Origin: Pseudomonas sp. KBW05
GTDB taxonomy: Bacteria; Pseudomonadota; Gammaproteobacteria; Pseudomonadales; Pseudomonadaceae
NCBI RefSeq assembly: GCF_003852405.1
Contig: NZ_QAJM01000014.1
Span: 188,969-252,968 of the forward strand
Direction of reading: 5' to 3'
Length of the DNA stretch: 64,000 nucleotides
Positions 9,386-17,422 of the stretch are shown one piece after another. The notes beneath the pieces were generated by a model that ran no database searches, had not been told where the DNA came from, and saw only the letters and a program-made list of their open reading frames with translations. The translations under genes and the position numbers were made by a program. How positions within the stretch are numbered: the first letter of the stretch is position 1; the number at the start of each line of letters is the position of its first letter.

Positions 9386-10252
9386 TCAATGGAGGATCGG
9401 CTGCTTGCGCACACCCAACCGACTGATCCACACCGCCGCCAAAATCACCAACCCGCCCAACGCCAACCTCCCCAGCGGCTCATGCTGGTTCCAGATCAGC
9501 AGGTTCAGCAACAACCCCACCGGCACGTGGAGATTGTTCATCACCGCCAACGTGCCGCCCTGCACCAGGCACGCGCCCTTGTTCCACCAGTACATGCCCA
9601 GCGCCGTGCTGACCAACCCAAGGAACACCAGCACGCCCCATTGCAGCGGCGCATCCGGCAGGAAGTTGGCCTTGCCGAACAGCAGGAACGCCGGCAGCAC
9701 CACCAGCACTGCGCCCACATAGAAGAAGCCAAAACGCCGGTAATGCGGCAGGTCGCTCGGGTAGCGTTTCACCAGATGCTTGTACATCACCTGCCCGGCG
9801 GCGTAGGTGAAGTTGGCCAGTTGCAGCAGCAAGAAGCCGCCGAGGAAGTGCGGAGTGATCTGGTCGAAGCGAATCACCGCCGCGCCCGCCACCGCCACCA
9901 GTGCGGCGACCAGCGCCCACGGATTGAAGCGCCGGTTGAGGGCGTCTTCGATCAGGGTCACATGCAGCGGCGTGAGGATGGTGAACAGCAGCACCTCCGG
10001 CACCGTAAGCACGCGAAAGCTCAGGTACAAGCACACGTAGGTCACGCCAAATTGCAGCGCGCCGATCACCAGCATGCCGCGCATGAACCCCGGTTCCACC
10101 GAGCGCCAGCGGGTCAGCGGGATAAACACCAGCCCGGCCAACAGCACACGCACCAGCACGGCGAAGTAGCTGTCGACGTGACCGGCGAGGTATTCGCCGA
10201 TCAAGCTGAAGGAAAATGCCTGAATCAGGGTGACAACCAGTAGATAGCCCAT
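9386..10252 (-). CDS. DMT/EamA-type transporter
   Basis: A 288-residue membrane protein with about ten hydrophobic segments in two repeats of the EamA type. It begins MGYLLVVTLIQAFSFSLIGEYLAG and ends with a short basic tail (SRLGVRKQPILH). The resemblance is to the 'carboxylate/amino acid/amine transporter' branch, with loops such as HYRRFGFFYVG and YWWNKGACLVQGG. The substrate cannot be read from the sequence. GAGG before the ATG supports the start. It is transcribed alone, with REP elements beyond its end. Confidence 0.8.
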   Translation of the reverse strand: MGYLLVVTLIQAFSFSLIGEYLAGHVDSYFAVLVRVLLAGLVFIPLTRWRSVEPGFMRGMLVIGALQFGVTYVCLYLSFRVLTVPEVLLFTILTPLHVTLIEDALNRRFNPWALVAALVAVAGAAVIRFDQITPHFLGGFLLLQLANFTYAAGQVMYKHLVKRYPSDLPHYRRFGFFYVGAVLVVLPAFLLFGKANFLPDAPLQWGVLVFLGLVSTALGMYWWNKGACLVQGGTLAVMNNLHVPVGLLLNLLIWNQHEPLGRLALGGLVILAAVWISRLGVRKQPILH

Positions 10253-10314
10253 GCGCGCCTCGTTTCGAATGGGCGGGACATTAAAGGTTTTCGGCGGTTG
10301 AAGAAACTCAAGGC

Positions 10315-10350
10315 AAAAAAAACCCGACCTCGCTAAAGCGGCAGTCGGGT
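10315..10350 (-). terminator. rho-independent terminator of azoR
   Basis: On the minus strand a stem ACCCGAC / GTCGGGT with a 15-base loop is followed by eight T. It lies downstream of the azoreductase gene. Confidence 0.85.
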
Positions 10351-10455
10351 AGGAGCACTCAGGAGCAAAAAGTGCAAAGGGAGGTTCATTACGCGTACTT
10401 GAAGGGTTTGCGTGGGGCTAGATAAACACGGCGCGATTATCTGGCGATTAAAGGA

Positions 10456-11055
10456 TCAGGCCACCTGTGCCAGCAAGGCCTTGGCGTGGTTGATGCCTTT
10501 TTCCTGGAAGTCGCCACTCAGGTTCACCCCTTCGGCATGAATGAAGGTGACGTCATGGATGCCGATAAAGGCCATAACCTGACGCAGGTACGGTTCCTGG
10601 TGGTCCGACGTCGCGCCGGTATGGATGCCGCCGCGGGCGGTCAGCACAATGGCACGCTTGCCGGTGAGCAAGCCCTGCGGGCCGGTGGCGGTGTACTTGA
10701 AGGTCACACCGGCGCGCAGCACGTGGTCCAGCCAGGCTTTCAGGGTGCTGGGGATGGCGAAGTTGTACATCGGCGCAGCCATGACCAGCACATCGGCGGC
10801 CAGCAGTTCGTTGGTCAATTCGTTGGAGCGGTCGAGGGAGGCTTGTTCGCTGCCATTGCGCTGGTCCGCAGGTTTCATCCAGCCGCCGAGCAGGTTGGCG
10901 TCCAGGTGGGGAACCGGGTTAAGGGCCACGTCACGCACGGTAATCTGATCCGCTGGATGCGCAGCCTGCCATTGGCTGATGAACTGCTGAGTCAGCTGGC
11001 GGGAGATCGAATCCTGCTGACGGGCACTGCTTTCGATGATCAGAACGTTGGACAT
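10456..11055 (-). CDS. azoR: FMN-dependent NADH-azoreductase
   Basis: A 199-residue flavodoxin-fold enzyme. It starts MSNVLIIESSARQQDSISRQ, the FMN phosphate-binding loop. AAPMYNFAIPSTLKAWLDHV is the conserved flavin-edge and dimer segment of AzoR. TARGGIHTG near residue 140 is the second FMN loop. AzoR enzymes reduce quinones and azo compounds by two-electron transfer from NAD(P)H, protecting against electrophile and thiol stress. The gene is monocistronic, with an own terminator and a palindrome in its leader. A LysR regulator sits one gene away, on the other strand. Confidence 0.92.
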   Translation of the reverse strand: MSNVLIIESSARQQDSISRQLTQQFISQWQAAHPADQITVRDVALNPVPHLDANLLGGWMKPADQRNGSEQASLDRSNELTNELLAADVLVMAAPMYNFAIPSTLKAWLDHVLRAGVTFKYTATGPQGLLTGKRAIVLTARGGIHTGATSDHQEPYLRQVMAFIGIHDVTFIHAEGVNLSGDFQEKGINHAKALLAQVA

Positions 11056-11066
11056 GGCTGGGTAAG

Positions 11067-11097
11067 CTCCATCGGTAAATGCTGTAAGGCGATGGAG
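11067..11097. promoter_or_regulatory. inverted repeat in the azoR leader
   Basis: CTCCATCG and CGATGGAG, separated by 15 bases, lie 12-42 bases before the azoR start. The arms are perfect over 8 bases. It may be an operator, or an RNA hairpin just before the ribosome site. Which one cannot be told from sequence. Confidence 0.45.
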
Positions 11098-11170
11098 TAG
11101 AGATTAAACAGAGCCAATTCGATAAAAAAGCGCAAAAAACTGCTATAACCCATCTATAAATTTGTTTATA

Positions 11171-11200
11171 AGCGGAGTATTCCTATGGACATGCTCCGCT
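11171..11200 (-). terminator. possible terminator after the small secreted protein
   Basis: AGCGGAG and CTCCGCT pair over 7 bases around a 16-base loop directly after the stop of the minus-strand gene at 11207. There is no T run, so termination would be weak. Confidence 0.4.
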
Positions 11201-11206
11201 GTCAGG

Positions 11207-11521
11207 TTATTTCGGGCTGCACGCCAGGGCGATGCGCATCTTGAGAATGGCGCGGTTGAACTTGACCGTGGTGTCGGTGCTTTTACCCGCCGGCACCGTG
11301 ACCTTGCGATTGCGCGGCGCTTCCGGGCCGTTGGTGAAGGTTACCGAACACACTGCATCGTTGGTGCCGTAGTTATTCAGGCGGATCGAACTGATGTCGC
11401 CGTCCACATCAGAGGCCGTGTAGTCGATGCTCACGCCGTCGATCTTTTTTGTCACGTCGATGGGGTAGGCAAACGCGCTCATCGGCAGCAGCGCCAGCAA
11501 CACACAACAGAATTTTCTCAT
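11207..11521 (-). CDS. small periplasmic protein of unknown function
   Basis: A 104-residue exported protein. The ATG at 11521 is preceded by GGAG at 8 bases and opens a good signal peptide (MRKFCCVLLALLPMSAFA). The mature part is beta-rich: YPIDVTKKIDGVSIDY, then NNYGTNDAVCSVTFTNGPEAP, then KVTVPAGKSTDTTVKF and a last helix ending CSPK. The two mature cysteines may form a disulfide. Homologues are widespread in Pseudomonas without a known role. Its promoter overlaps that of the divergent LysR gene (start codons 50 bases apart), which hints that the LysR protein may control it. Confidence 0.7.
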   Translation of the reverse strand: MRKFCCVLLALLPMSAFAYPIDVTKKIDGVSIDYTASDVDGDISSIRLNNYGTNDAVCSVTFTNGPEAPRNRKVTVPAGKSTDTTVKFNRAILKMRIALACSPK

Positions 11522-11570
11522 TCGGCAGTCTCCAATAAGGACCGCCAGCTTAGGACAAGAGGAACCCATC

Positions 11571-12494
11571 TTGAAAGCGCCCCGCGTTACCCTCGATCAA
11601 TGGCGCACGCTGCAGGCCGTGGTCGACCATGGCGGCTTCGCCCAGGCGGCTGAAGCGCTGCACCGTTCGCAGTCCTCGGTGAGCTATACCGTGGCCCGCA
11701 TGCAAGACCAGCTTGGCGTGCCGCTGCTGCGCATCGACGGGCGCAAGGCCGTGCTCACCGACGCTGGTGAAGTGCTGCTGCGCCGCTCGCGGCAGCTGGT
11801 GAAAAACGCCAGCCAACTGGAGGACCTCGCCCACCATATGGAACAAGGCTGGGAAGCCGAAGTGCGCCTGGTGGTGGACGCCGCCTACCCGAATGCGCGC
11901 CTCGTCCGTGCCCTCTCCGCCTTTATGCCGCAAAGCCGTGGTTGCCGCGTGCGCCTGCGCGAAGAGGTGCTGTCCGGCGTCGAAGAATTGCTGATAGAAG
12001 GCGTGGCCGACCTGGCGATCTGCGGTTTCAGCATTCCCGGCTACCTGGGCACGGAGATGAGCGATGTGGAATTTGTCGCCGTGGCCCACCCCGACCATGC
12101 GTTGCACCGCATGCATCGCGAATTGAGCTTCCAGGACCTGGAAAGCCAGATGCAGGTGGTGATCCGCGACTCCGGCCGCCAGCAACCGCGCGATGTCGGC
12201 TGGCTCGGCGCCGAACAGCGCTGGACCGTCGGCAGCCTGGCCACCGCTGCGGCCTTTGTCGGCAGCGGCCTGGGCTTTGCCTGGTTGCCCCGGCACATGA
12301 TCGAACGCGAACTCGCCGAAGGCGTGCTCAAGCAGCTACCCTTGGAACAGGGCGGCAGCCGCCACCCGACGTTCTTCCTGTACTCAAACAAGGACAAACC
12401 CTTGGGGCCGGCAACGCAGATCCTCGTGGAGCTGCTGCGCACCTTTGACACCGCCCCCTTGGACGCGCCTTTCGCCGCCCCCCAGCAAGCCTGA
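11571..12494 (+). CDS. LysR family transcriptional regulator
   Basis: A 307-residue LysR regulator. The start is a TTG with AGAGGA 7 bases upstream; no ATG fits. The N-terminal winged helix-turn-helix is complete (LDQWRTLQAVVDHGGFAQAAEAL, then SSVSYTVARMQDQLGV). It is followed by the effector-binding domain, including the usual late motif VGSGLGFAWLPRHM. It is divergent from the small exported protein at 11207 and upstream, in the same direction, of the alpha/beta hydrolase. Candidate targets are that small gene and azoR; the effector is unknown. Confidence 0.88.
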   Translation: MKAPRVTLDQWRTLQAVVDHGGFAQAAEALHRSQSSVSYTVARMQDQLGVPLLRIDGRKAVLTDAGEVLLRRSRQLVKNASQLEDLAHHMEQGWEAEVRLVVDAAYPNARLVRALSAFMPQSRGCRVRLREEVLSGVEELLIEGVADLAICGFSIPGYLGTEMSDVEFVAVAHPDHALHRMHRELSFQDLESQMQVVIRDSGRQQPRDVGWLGAEQRWTVGSLATAAAFVGSGLGFAWLPRHMIERELAEGVLKQLPLEQGGSRHPTFFLYSNKDKPLGPATQILVELLRTFDTAPLDAPFAAPQQA

Positions 12495-12508
12495 AACGGA
12501 GTTCACGC

Positions 12509-13312
12509 ATGGCCTGGTTCGACCACGAAGGATGCAGCCTGCACTACGAGGAATACGGCCATGGCACGCCGCTGATCCTGATCCACGGCCTGGGCTCCAG
12601 CAGCCAGGATTGGGAGTTGCAGATCCCGGTGCTGGCCAGGCATTACCGCCTGATCGTGGTGGATGTGCGCGGTCACGGCCGCTCGGACAAACCCCGCGAG
12701 CGCTACAGCATCCAGGGCTTCACGTTCGACCTGCTGGCCCTGATCGAACACCTGGACTTGCCGCCCGCCCACGTGGTGGGTTTGTCCATGGGCGGCATGA
12801 TCGCCTTTCAATTGGCGGTGGACGAACCGGCCCGGGTCAAGAGCCTGTGCATCGTCAACAGCGCCCCCGAGGTCAAGGTGCGCAGTGCCAACGACTATTG
12901 GCAGTGGGCCAAGCGCTGGAGCCTGGCGCGCGTGCTCAGCCTGGCCACGATTGGCAAGGCATTGGGCGACCGACTATTCCCCAAGCCCGACCAGGCCGAC
13001 CTGCGCCGCAAGATGGCCGAGCGCTGGGCAAAAAACGACAAACGTGCTTATCTCGCCAGCTTCGATGCAATTGTGGGCTGGGGCGTGCAGGAACAACTTT
13101 CGCGGATCACCTGTCCAACCCTGGTCATCAGCGCCGACCACGACTACACCCCCGTGGCGCAAAAACAAAACTATGTAAAACTGCTGCCCGATGCGCGGCT
13201 GGTGGTGATCGAAGATTCCCGCCATGCCACGCCCTTGGACCAACCCGAAGTCTTTAACGCTACCTTGCTCGATTTTCTAAAGACAGTCGAAACCACTACC
13301 CAGGATCACTGA
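12509..13312 (+). CDS. alpha/beta hydrolase
   Basis: A 267-residue alpha/beta-fold hydrolase. The oxyanion loop IHGLGSS is near residue 25. The nucleophile elbow GLSMGG places the catalytic serine at about 93. SADHDYTP near 212 gives the acid, and SRHATP near 240 gives the histidine. The family resembles 3-oxoadipate enol-lactonase and related esterases, but there is no beta-ketoadipate pathway around it, so the substrate is open. It begins 14 bases after the LysR stop and ends 3 bases before ppiA, so the three may be co-transcribed. Confidence 0.82.
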   Translation: MAWFDHEGCSLHYEEYGHGTPLILIHGLGSSSQDWELQIPVLARHYRLIVVDVRGHGRSDKPRERYSIQGFTFDLLALIEHLDLPPAHVVGLSMGGMIAFQLAVDEPARVKSLCIVNSAPEVKVRSANDYWQWAKRWSLARVLSLATIGKALGDRLFPKPDQADLRRKMAERWAKNDKRAYLASFDAIVGWGVQEQLSRITCPTLVISADHDYTPVAQKQNYVKLLPDARLVVIEDSRHATPLDQPEVFNATLLDFLKTVETTTQDH

Positions 13313-13315
13313 CCC

Positions 13316-13879
13316 ATGCTGAAAAAAATCGCCTTCTTTGCCGGTTCTGTTCTGTTCGCTGCCAACCTGATGGCGGCCGAGCCTGCCAAGGCGCCCCATG
13401 TGCTGATCTCCACCACCAACGGCGACATTGAAATCGAACTGGACCCGGTCAAGGCGCCGATCAGTACCAAGAACTTCCTGGCCTACGTGGACAAGGGTTT
13501 CTACACCAACACAATCTTCCACCGCGTGATTCCCGGCTTCATGGTCCAGGGCGGCGGGTTCACCGCGCAAATGTCGCAAAAGCCGACCGAAGCGCCGATC
13601 CGCAACGAAGCCAGCAATGGTTTGCATAACGTGCGCGGCACCTTGTCCATGGCCCGCACCAACGACCCGAACTCGGCCACCAGCCAGTTCTTCATCAACG
13701 TCGCCGACAATGCGTTCCTCGACCCGGGCCGCGACGCCGGTTATGCCGTGTTCGCCAAAGTGGTCAAGGGCATGGACGTCGTCGACATCATCGTCAACTC
13801 CCAGACCACCACCAAACAGGGCATGCAGAACGTGCCAATCGATCCTGTCCTGATCAAGTCGGCCAAGCGCATCGACTGA
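13316..13879 (+). CDS. ppiA: periplasmic peptidyl-prolyl cis-trans isomerase, cyclophilin type
   Basis: A 187-residue cyclophilin with a signal peptide ([20 protein letters not shown]). The active-site arginine is in [14 protein letters not shown] (about residue 70). SQFFIN near 122 completes the proline-binding pocket. The length and start of the mature region match PpiA of the periplasm, which catalyses prolyl isomerisation in exported proteins. The start is 3 bases after the hydrolase stop. An 11-base perfect hairpin follows the gene. Confidence 0.88.
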   Translation: MLKKIAFFAGSVLFAANLMAAEPAKAPHVLISTTNGDIEIELDPVKAPISTKNFLAYVDKGFYTNTIFHRVIPGFMVQGGGFTAQMSQKPTEAPIRNEASNGLHNVRGTLSMARTNDPNSATSQFFINVADNAFLDPGRDAGYAVFAKVVKGMDVVDIIVNSQTTTKQGMQNVPIDPVLIKSAKRID

Positions 13880-13895
13880 GGTCTACAGGGCTGTC

Positions 13896-13922
13896 CGCGC
13901 ATGGCCCACAAGGCCATGCGCG
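13896..13922 (+). terminator. hairpin after ppiA
   Basis: CGCGCATGGCC and its exact complement around a 5-base loop (CACAA), followed by CCTTT. It is a strong stem with a poor T tract. It could end the ppiA transcript or attenuate read-through into the ABC exporter gene. Confidence 0.55.
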
Positions 13923-13961
13923 CCTTTGAAAGGAGAGCCCGCCCCGCGGGCGTCATACCTA

Positions 13962-15794
13962 ATGCTCTATCGTCGTTTTGAACAACTGATCGATATTTTC
14001 CGCGACGCCCCCAGCGAAGCCCCGCCCGATAAAGTCCTGCCCTTCTACCTCTATTACCTGCGCCAGGTATGGCCGCATTTTGCCGCCCTGCTGGTCGTCG
14101 GCCTGATCGGTGCATTGATCGAGGTCGCGCTGTTCAGCTACCTCAGCCGCATCATCGACCTGGCCCAGGGCACGCCGCCCGCGAATTTCTTCCAGGTGCA
14201 CAGCACCGAGCTGATCTGGATGGCCGTGGTCGCCCTGCTGTTGCGCCCGATCTTCGGCGCCTTGCACGACCTGTTGGTCCACCAGACCATCAGCCCCGGC
14301 ATGACCAGCCTGATCCGCTGGCAGAACCACAGCTACGTGCTCAAGCAGAGCCTGAATTTCTTCCAGAACGACTTCGCCGGGCGCATCGCCCAGCGCATCA
14401 TGCAAACCGGCAATTCCCTGCGCGACTCCGCCGTGGCGGCAGTGGACGCAATCTGGCACGTGGCGATCTACGCCATCAGTTCCCTGGTGCTATTTGCCGA
14501 GGCCGACTGGCGCCTGATGATCCCGCTGGTGACCTGGATCATCTGCTACAGCCTGGCCCTGCGCTACTTCGTGCCACGGGTAAAGGAGCGCTCGGTGATT
14601 TCCTCCGAGGCGCGCTCCAAGCTGATGGGCCGCATCGTCGACGGCTACACCAATATCACCACCTTGAAGCTGTTCGCCCATACCCAATATGAGCAGCAGT
14701 ACGCCAAGGAAGCGATCATCGAGCAGACCGAAAAAACCCAGCTGGCCAGCCGCGTGGTCACCAGCATGGACATCGTCATCACCAGCATGAACGGCCTGCT
14801 GATCGTGACCACCACCGGCCTGGCCCTGTGGCTGTGGACGCAGTCGCTGATTTCCGTGGGCGCGATTGCCCTGGCGACCGGCCTGGTGATCCGTATCGTC
14901 AACATGTCCGGCTGGATCATGTGGGTGGTCAACGGCATCTTCGAAAACATCGGCATGGTGCAGGACGGCTTGAAAACCATCGCCCAGCCCCTGGCCGTGG
15001 TCGACCGCGAAAACGCCCCGCGCCTTGCGGTGCCCCGTGGCGAAGTGCGCTTTGAACGGGTGGATTTCCACTATGGCAAAAAGAGCGGGATCATTGGCGG
15101 GCTGAACCTGGAGATCAAGGCTGGCGAGAAAATCGGCCTGATCGGCCCGTCCGGCGCCGGAAAATCCACCCTGGTCAACCTGTTGCTGCGCCTGTACGAC
15201 CTGCAAGGCGGGCGCATCCTGATCGACGGGCAGAACATCGCCGAGGTTGCGCAGGAGTCCTTGCGCGAACAGATCGGCATGATCACCCAGGACACTTCCC
15301 TGCTGCACCGCTCGATCCGCGACAACCTGTTGTACGGCAAGCCGGACGCTACCGACGAAGAACTCTGGGCTGCCATCCACAAGGCCCGTGCCGATGAGTT
15401 CATCCCCCTGCTGTCGGATTCCGAAGGACGTACCGGGCTGGACGCCCACGTGGGCGAGCGCGGGGTGAAACTCTCCGGTGGGCAACGCCAGCGCATCGCC
15501 ATTGCCCGCGTGCTGCTCAAGGATGCGCCGATCCTGATCATGGACGAAGCCACCTCGGCCCTGGACTCGGAAGTGGAAGCGGCGATCCAGGAAAGCCTGG
15601 AAACTCTGATGCAAGGCAAGACCGTGATTGCGATTGCGCATCGGTTGTCGACCATCGCGCGCATGGACCGCCTGGTGGTGCTGGAGAAAGGCCAGATTGC
15701 CGAGACGGGCAGCCATGCCGAGTTGCTGGCCCATGGTGGGTTGTATGCGCGGTTGTGGCAGCACCAGACTGGGGGGTTCGTCGGCATCGACTGA
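13962..15794 (+). CDS. ABC exporter, fused permease and ATPase
   Basis: A 610-residue half-transporter: six membrane helices in residues 1-330, then a nucleotide-binding domain. Walker A is GPSGAGKST, the signature LSGGQRQR, and Walker B ILIMDEATSAL, followed by the H-loop AHRLST. It would work as a homodimer exporting a lipid-like or drug-like substrate. I use the ATG at 13962, which opens the conserved MLYRRFEQLIDIF. The AAAGGAGAG just upstream is 25 bases away, too far for this ATG, and an in-frame TTG at 13926 precedes it. So the start is less certain than usual. Confidence 0.85.
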   Translation: MLYRRFEQLIDIFRDAPSEAPPDKVLPFYLYYLRQVWPHFAALLVVGLIGALIEVALFSYLSRIIDLAQGTPPANFFQVHSTELIWMAVVALLLRPIFGALHDLLVHQTISPGMTSLIRWQNHSYVLKQSLNFFQNDFAGRIAQRIMQTGNSLRDSAVAAVDAIWHVAIYAISSLVLFAEADWRLMIPLVTWIICYSLALRYFVPRVKERSVISSEARSKLMGRIVDGYTNITTLKLFAHTQYEQQYAKEAIIEQTEKTQLASRVVTSMDIVITSMNGLLIVTTTGLALWLWTQSLISVGAIALATGLVIRIVNMSGWIMWVVNGIFENIGMVQDGLKTIAQPLAVVDRENAPRLAVPRGEVRFERVDFHYGKKSGIIGGLNLEIKAGEKIGLIGPSGAGKSTLVNLLLRLYDLQGGRILIDGQNIAEVAQESLREQIGMITQDTSLLHRSIRDNLLYGKPDATDEELWAAIHKARADEFIPLLSDSEGRTGLDAHVGERGVKLSGGQRQRIAIARVLLKDAPILIMDEATSALDSEVEAAIQESLETLMQGKTVIAIAHRLSTIARMDRLVVLEKGQIAETGSHAELLAHGGLYARLWQHQTGGFVGID

Positions 15795-15823
15795 ACATTT
15801 CAGGGCATACACAAATCAAAAAT

Positions 15824-15911
15824 GTGGGAGCGGGCTTGCTCGCGAAAGCGGTGAATCAGTCAATATATCTGGCGACTGGCACACTGCATTCGCGAGCAAG
15901 CCCGCTCCCAC
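15824..15911. repeat. REP doublet (GTGGGAGCGGGCTTGC family)
   Basis: Two inverted copies facing each other around a spacer of about 40 bases, in the gap between the ABC exporter and aqpZ genes. Confidence 0.92.
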
Positions 15912-16082
15912 ATTTGATCAGTGCCAGGCGCCAGATTTCATCGGGCCCTTCCCCATTTGGGCACTGGATTTGTGCCACATCCCTGCTGTAATCAACGCAG
16001 TGCCCAGACAGGCGCTGTAGTAAGTGCAGGGAGCATCACGGTTTTACTGATTCGGTAGAGCGATCTATCAAGGACGTGTTCC

Positions 16083-16784
16083 ATGTCTTTGTTCAAGCGT
16101 TCAGTCACGGAGAGTCTAGGTACGTTTTGGCTGGTGTTGGGCGGTTGCGGGAGCGCGGTGTTGGCCGCGGCGTTTCCGGCAGTCGGGATCGGTTTGCTGG
16201 GGGTGTCCCTGGCGTTCGGGCTCACCGTGTTGACCATGGCGTTTGCCATCGGCCATATCAGTGGCTGTCACCTCAACCCGGCAGTGTCGGTGGGGCTGGT
16301 GGTGGGCGGCAGGTTCCCGGCCAAGGAGTTACCGGCGTACATCATCGCCCAGGTCATCGGCGGCACGATTGCCGCGGCCTTGCTGTACTTCATTGCCAGC
16401 GGCAAGCCAGGCTTTGAACTGGCGTCGGGCCTGGCGTCCAACGGCTATGGCGAGCATTCGCCCGGCGGTTATTCGATGGCGGCGGGGTTTGTCTGTGAGC
16501 TGGTGATGACGGCGATGTTCGTGCTGATCATCCTCGGTGCCACCGACCACCGCGCCCCGAAGGGCCTCGCGCCCATCGCCATCGGCCTGGCCTTGACGCT
16601 GATCCACCTGATCTCCATTCCCGTCACCAACACCTCGGTCAACCCCGCGCGCAGTACGGGGCCCGCCTTGATCGTTGGCGGGTGGGCGATCCAGCAATTG
16701 TGGATGTTCTGGCTCGCGCCGATCCTGGGTGCGGTGATCGGTGGTTTTACTTATCGATGGCTGGGCAAGGAGGAGCCGGCCTGA
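16083..16784 (+). CDS. aqpZ: aquaporin Z
   Basis: A 233-residue water channel with six membrane helices. Both NPA boxes are intact, at 65-67 (HLNPAVSV) and 187-189 (SVNPARST). The selectivity filter residues of a pure water channel can be assigned: His near 175 (LTLIHLIS) and Arg 190 right after the second NPA. This points to AqpZ rather than a glycerol facilitator. The gene is monocistronic, with a 166-base AT-poor leader region after the REP and a hairpin after its stop. Confidence 0.95.
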   Translation: MSLFKRSVTESLGTFWLVLGGCGSAVLAAAFPAVGIGLLGVSLAFGLTVLTMAFAIGHISGCHLNPAVSVGLVVGGRFPAKELPAYIIAQVIGGTIAAALLYFIASGKPGFELASGLASNGYGEHSPGGYSMAAGFVCELVMTAMFVLIILGATDHRAPKGLAPIAIGLALTLIHLISIPVTNTSVNPARSTGPALIVGGWAIQQLWMFWLAPILGAVIGGFTYRWLGKEEPA

Positions 16785-16796
16785 AGCACAGCGGGC

Positions 16797-16823
16797 TCAG
16801 CCCTGCCGATAAGGCAGGGCTGA
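16797..16823. terminator. hairpin between convergent aqpZ and brnA
   Basis: TCAGCCCTGCC and its complement around the loop GATAA. It has an 11-base stem and only a short A/T flank. It probably serves both convergent genes. Confidence 0.65.
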
Positions 16824-16839
16824 AATTCCTGAACTGTTT

Positions 16840-17088
16840 TCAGCCTTGATGGGCCTGCATGTACTGGCGCAATAGCTGATTAATACGCGTCTGATAGCCA
16901 GTACCCTGACCTTTGAACCACTCCAGGACATCCGCATCAAGTCGAATCGTGACGGCTTGTTTTACCGGAACACGTAAATCCGCACGCTTGAAAAAGTCGG
17001 CGTCCAACTCAGGAATATCACTGGTATCGATGTCTTCGTCATTCATCTTGGCCAGGCGCTCCCAATCAGTTTTCGATGTTTGCGTCAT
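16840..17088 (-). CDS. brnA: BrnA antitoxin
   Basis: An 82-residue antitoxin of the BrnA type. The C-terminal half is a ribbon-helix-helix DNA-binding domain: KQAVTIRLDADVLEWFKGQG, then YQTRINQLLRQYMQ. The N-terminal half (MTQTSKTDWERLAKMNDEDIDTSD...) is the toxin-wrapping part. It is the second gene of the pair, overlapping brnT by 23 bases, the usual order for this family (toxin first). BrnA neutralises BrnT and is known to repress the operon together with it. Confidence 0.92.
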   Translation of the reverse strand: MTQTSKTDWERLAKMNDEDIDTSDIPELDADFFKRADLRVPVKQAVTIRLDADVLEWFKGQGTGYQTRINQLLRQYMQAHQG

Positions 17089-17344
17089 AATATTTGGCCT
17101 CCTTCTTGGTTGCTTTTCGGGCGGAAATGATACGAATCACATCACCACTCCGTTCGGTGTATACGACCACACCCATTAACATTTTGATCCAGCCAATACT
17201 GATCCAACGCTCCTCGCCATAATCCACTCGATCATCGCGCAAGGCCAGCATTGGATGCCGAAAGATATCGGGAACGTCATTGAAATCGATGCCGTGCTTA
17301 GCAATATTGGCCTCATTCTTGGATTCATCCCATTCAAAAAGCAT
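17066..17344 (-). CDS. brnT: BrnT ribonuclease toxin
   Basis: A 92-residue toxin with the BrnT signature: FEWDESKNEANIAKHGIDF at the start, then FRHPMLALRDDR, EERWISIGW, VVVYTERSGDVIRIISARKA and a C-terminal YY. The fold is RelE-like and the activity is mRNA cleavage that stops growth. No frame damage is seen, so the pair is probably functional. The start codon lies one base from a 38-base perfect palindrome, and the only ribosome site (AGGA) is inside that palindrome. Confidence 0.92.
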   Translation of the reverse strand: MLFEWDESKNEANIAKHGIDFNDVPDIFRHPMLALRDDRVDYGEERWISIGWIKMLMGVVVYTERSGDVIRIISARKATKKEAKYYDANIEN

Positions 17345-17345
17345 G

Positions 17346-17383
17346 GCACATCCTGTATGTACTTTTGTACATACAGGATGTGC
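17346..17383. promoter_or_regulatory. perfect palindrome overlapping the brnT ribosome site
   Basis: GCACATCCTGTATGTAC, loop TTTT (AAAA on the other strand), then the exact complement: 17-base arms with no mismatch. It ends one base before the brnT ATG. As DNA it is the obvious operator for the BrnA ribbon-helix-helix. If it lies downstream of the transcription start, it would also fold the AGGA of brnT into an RNA stem. Confidence 0.75.
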
Positions 17384-17422
17384 TATTTCTTTCTTCCTTA
17401 AAAGGGCTACCAGACCACTGGC

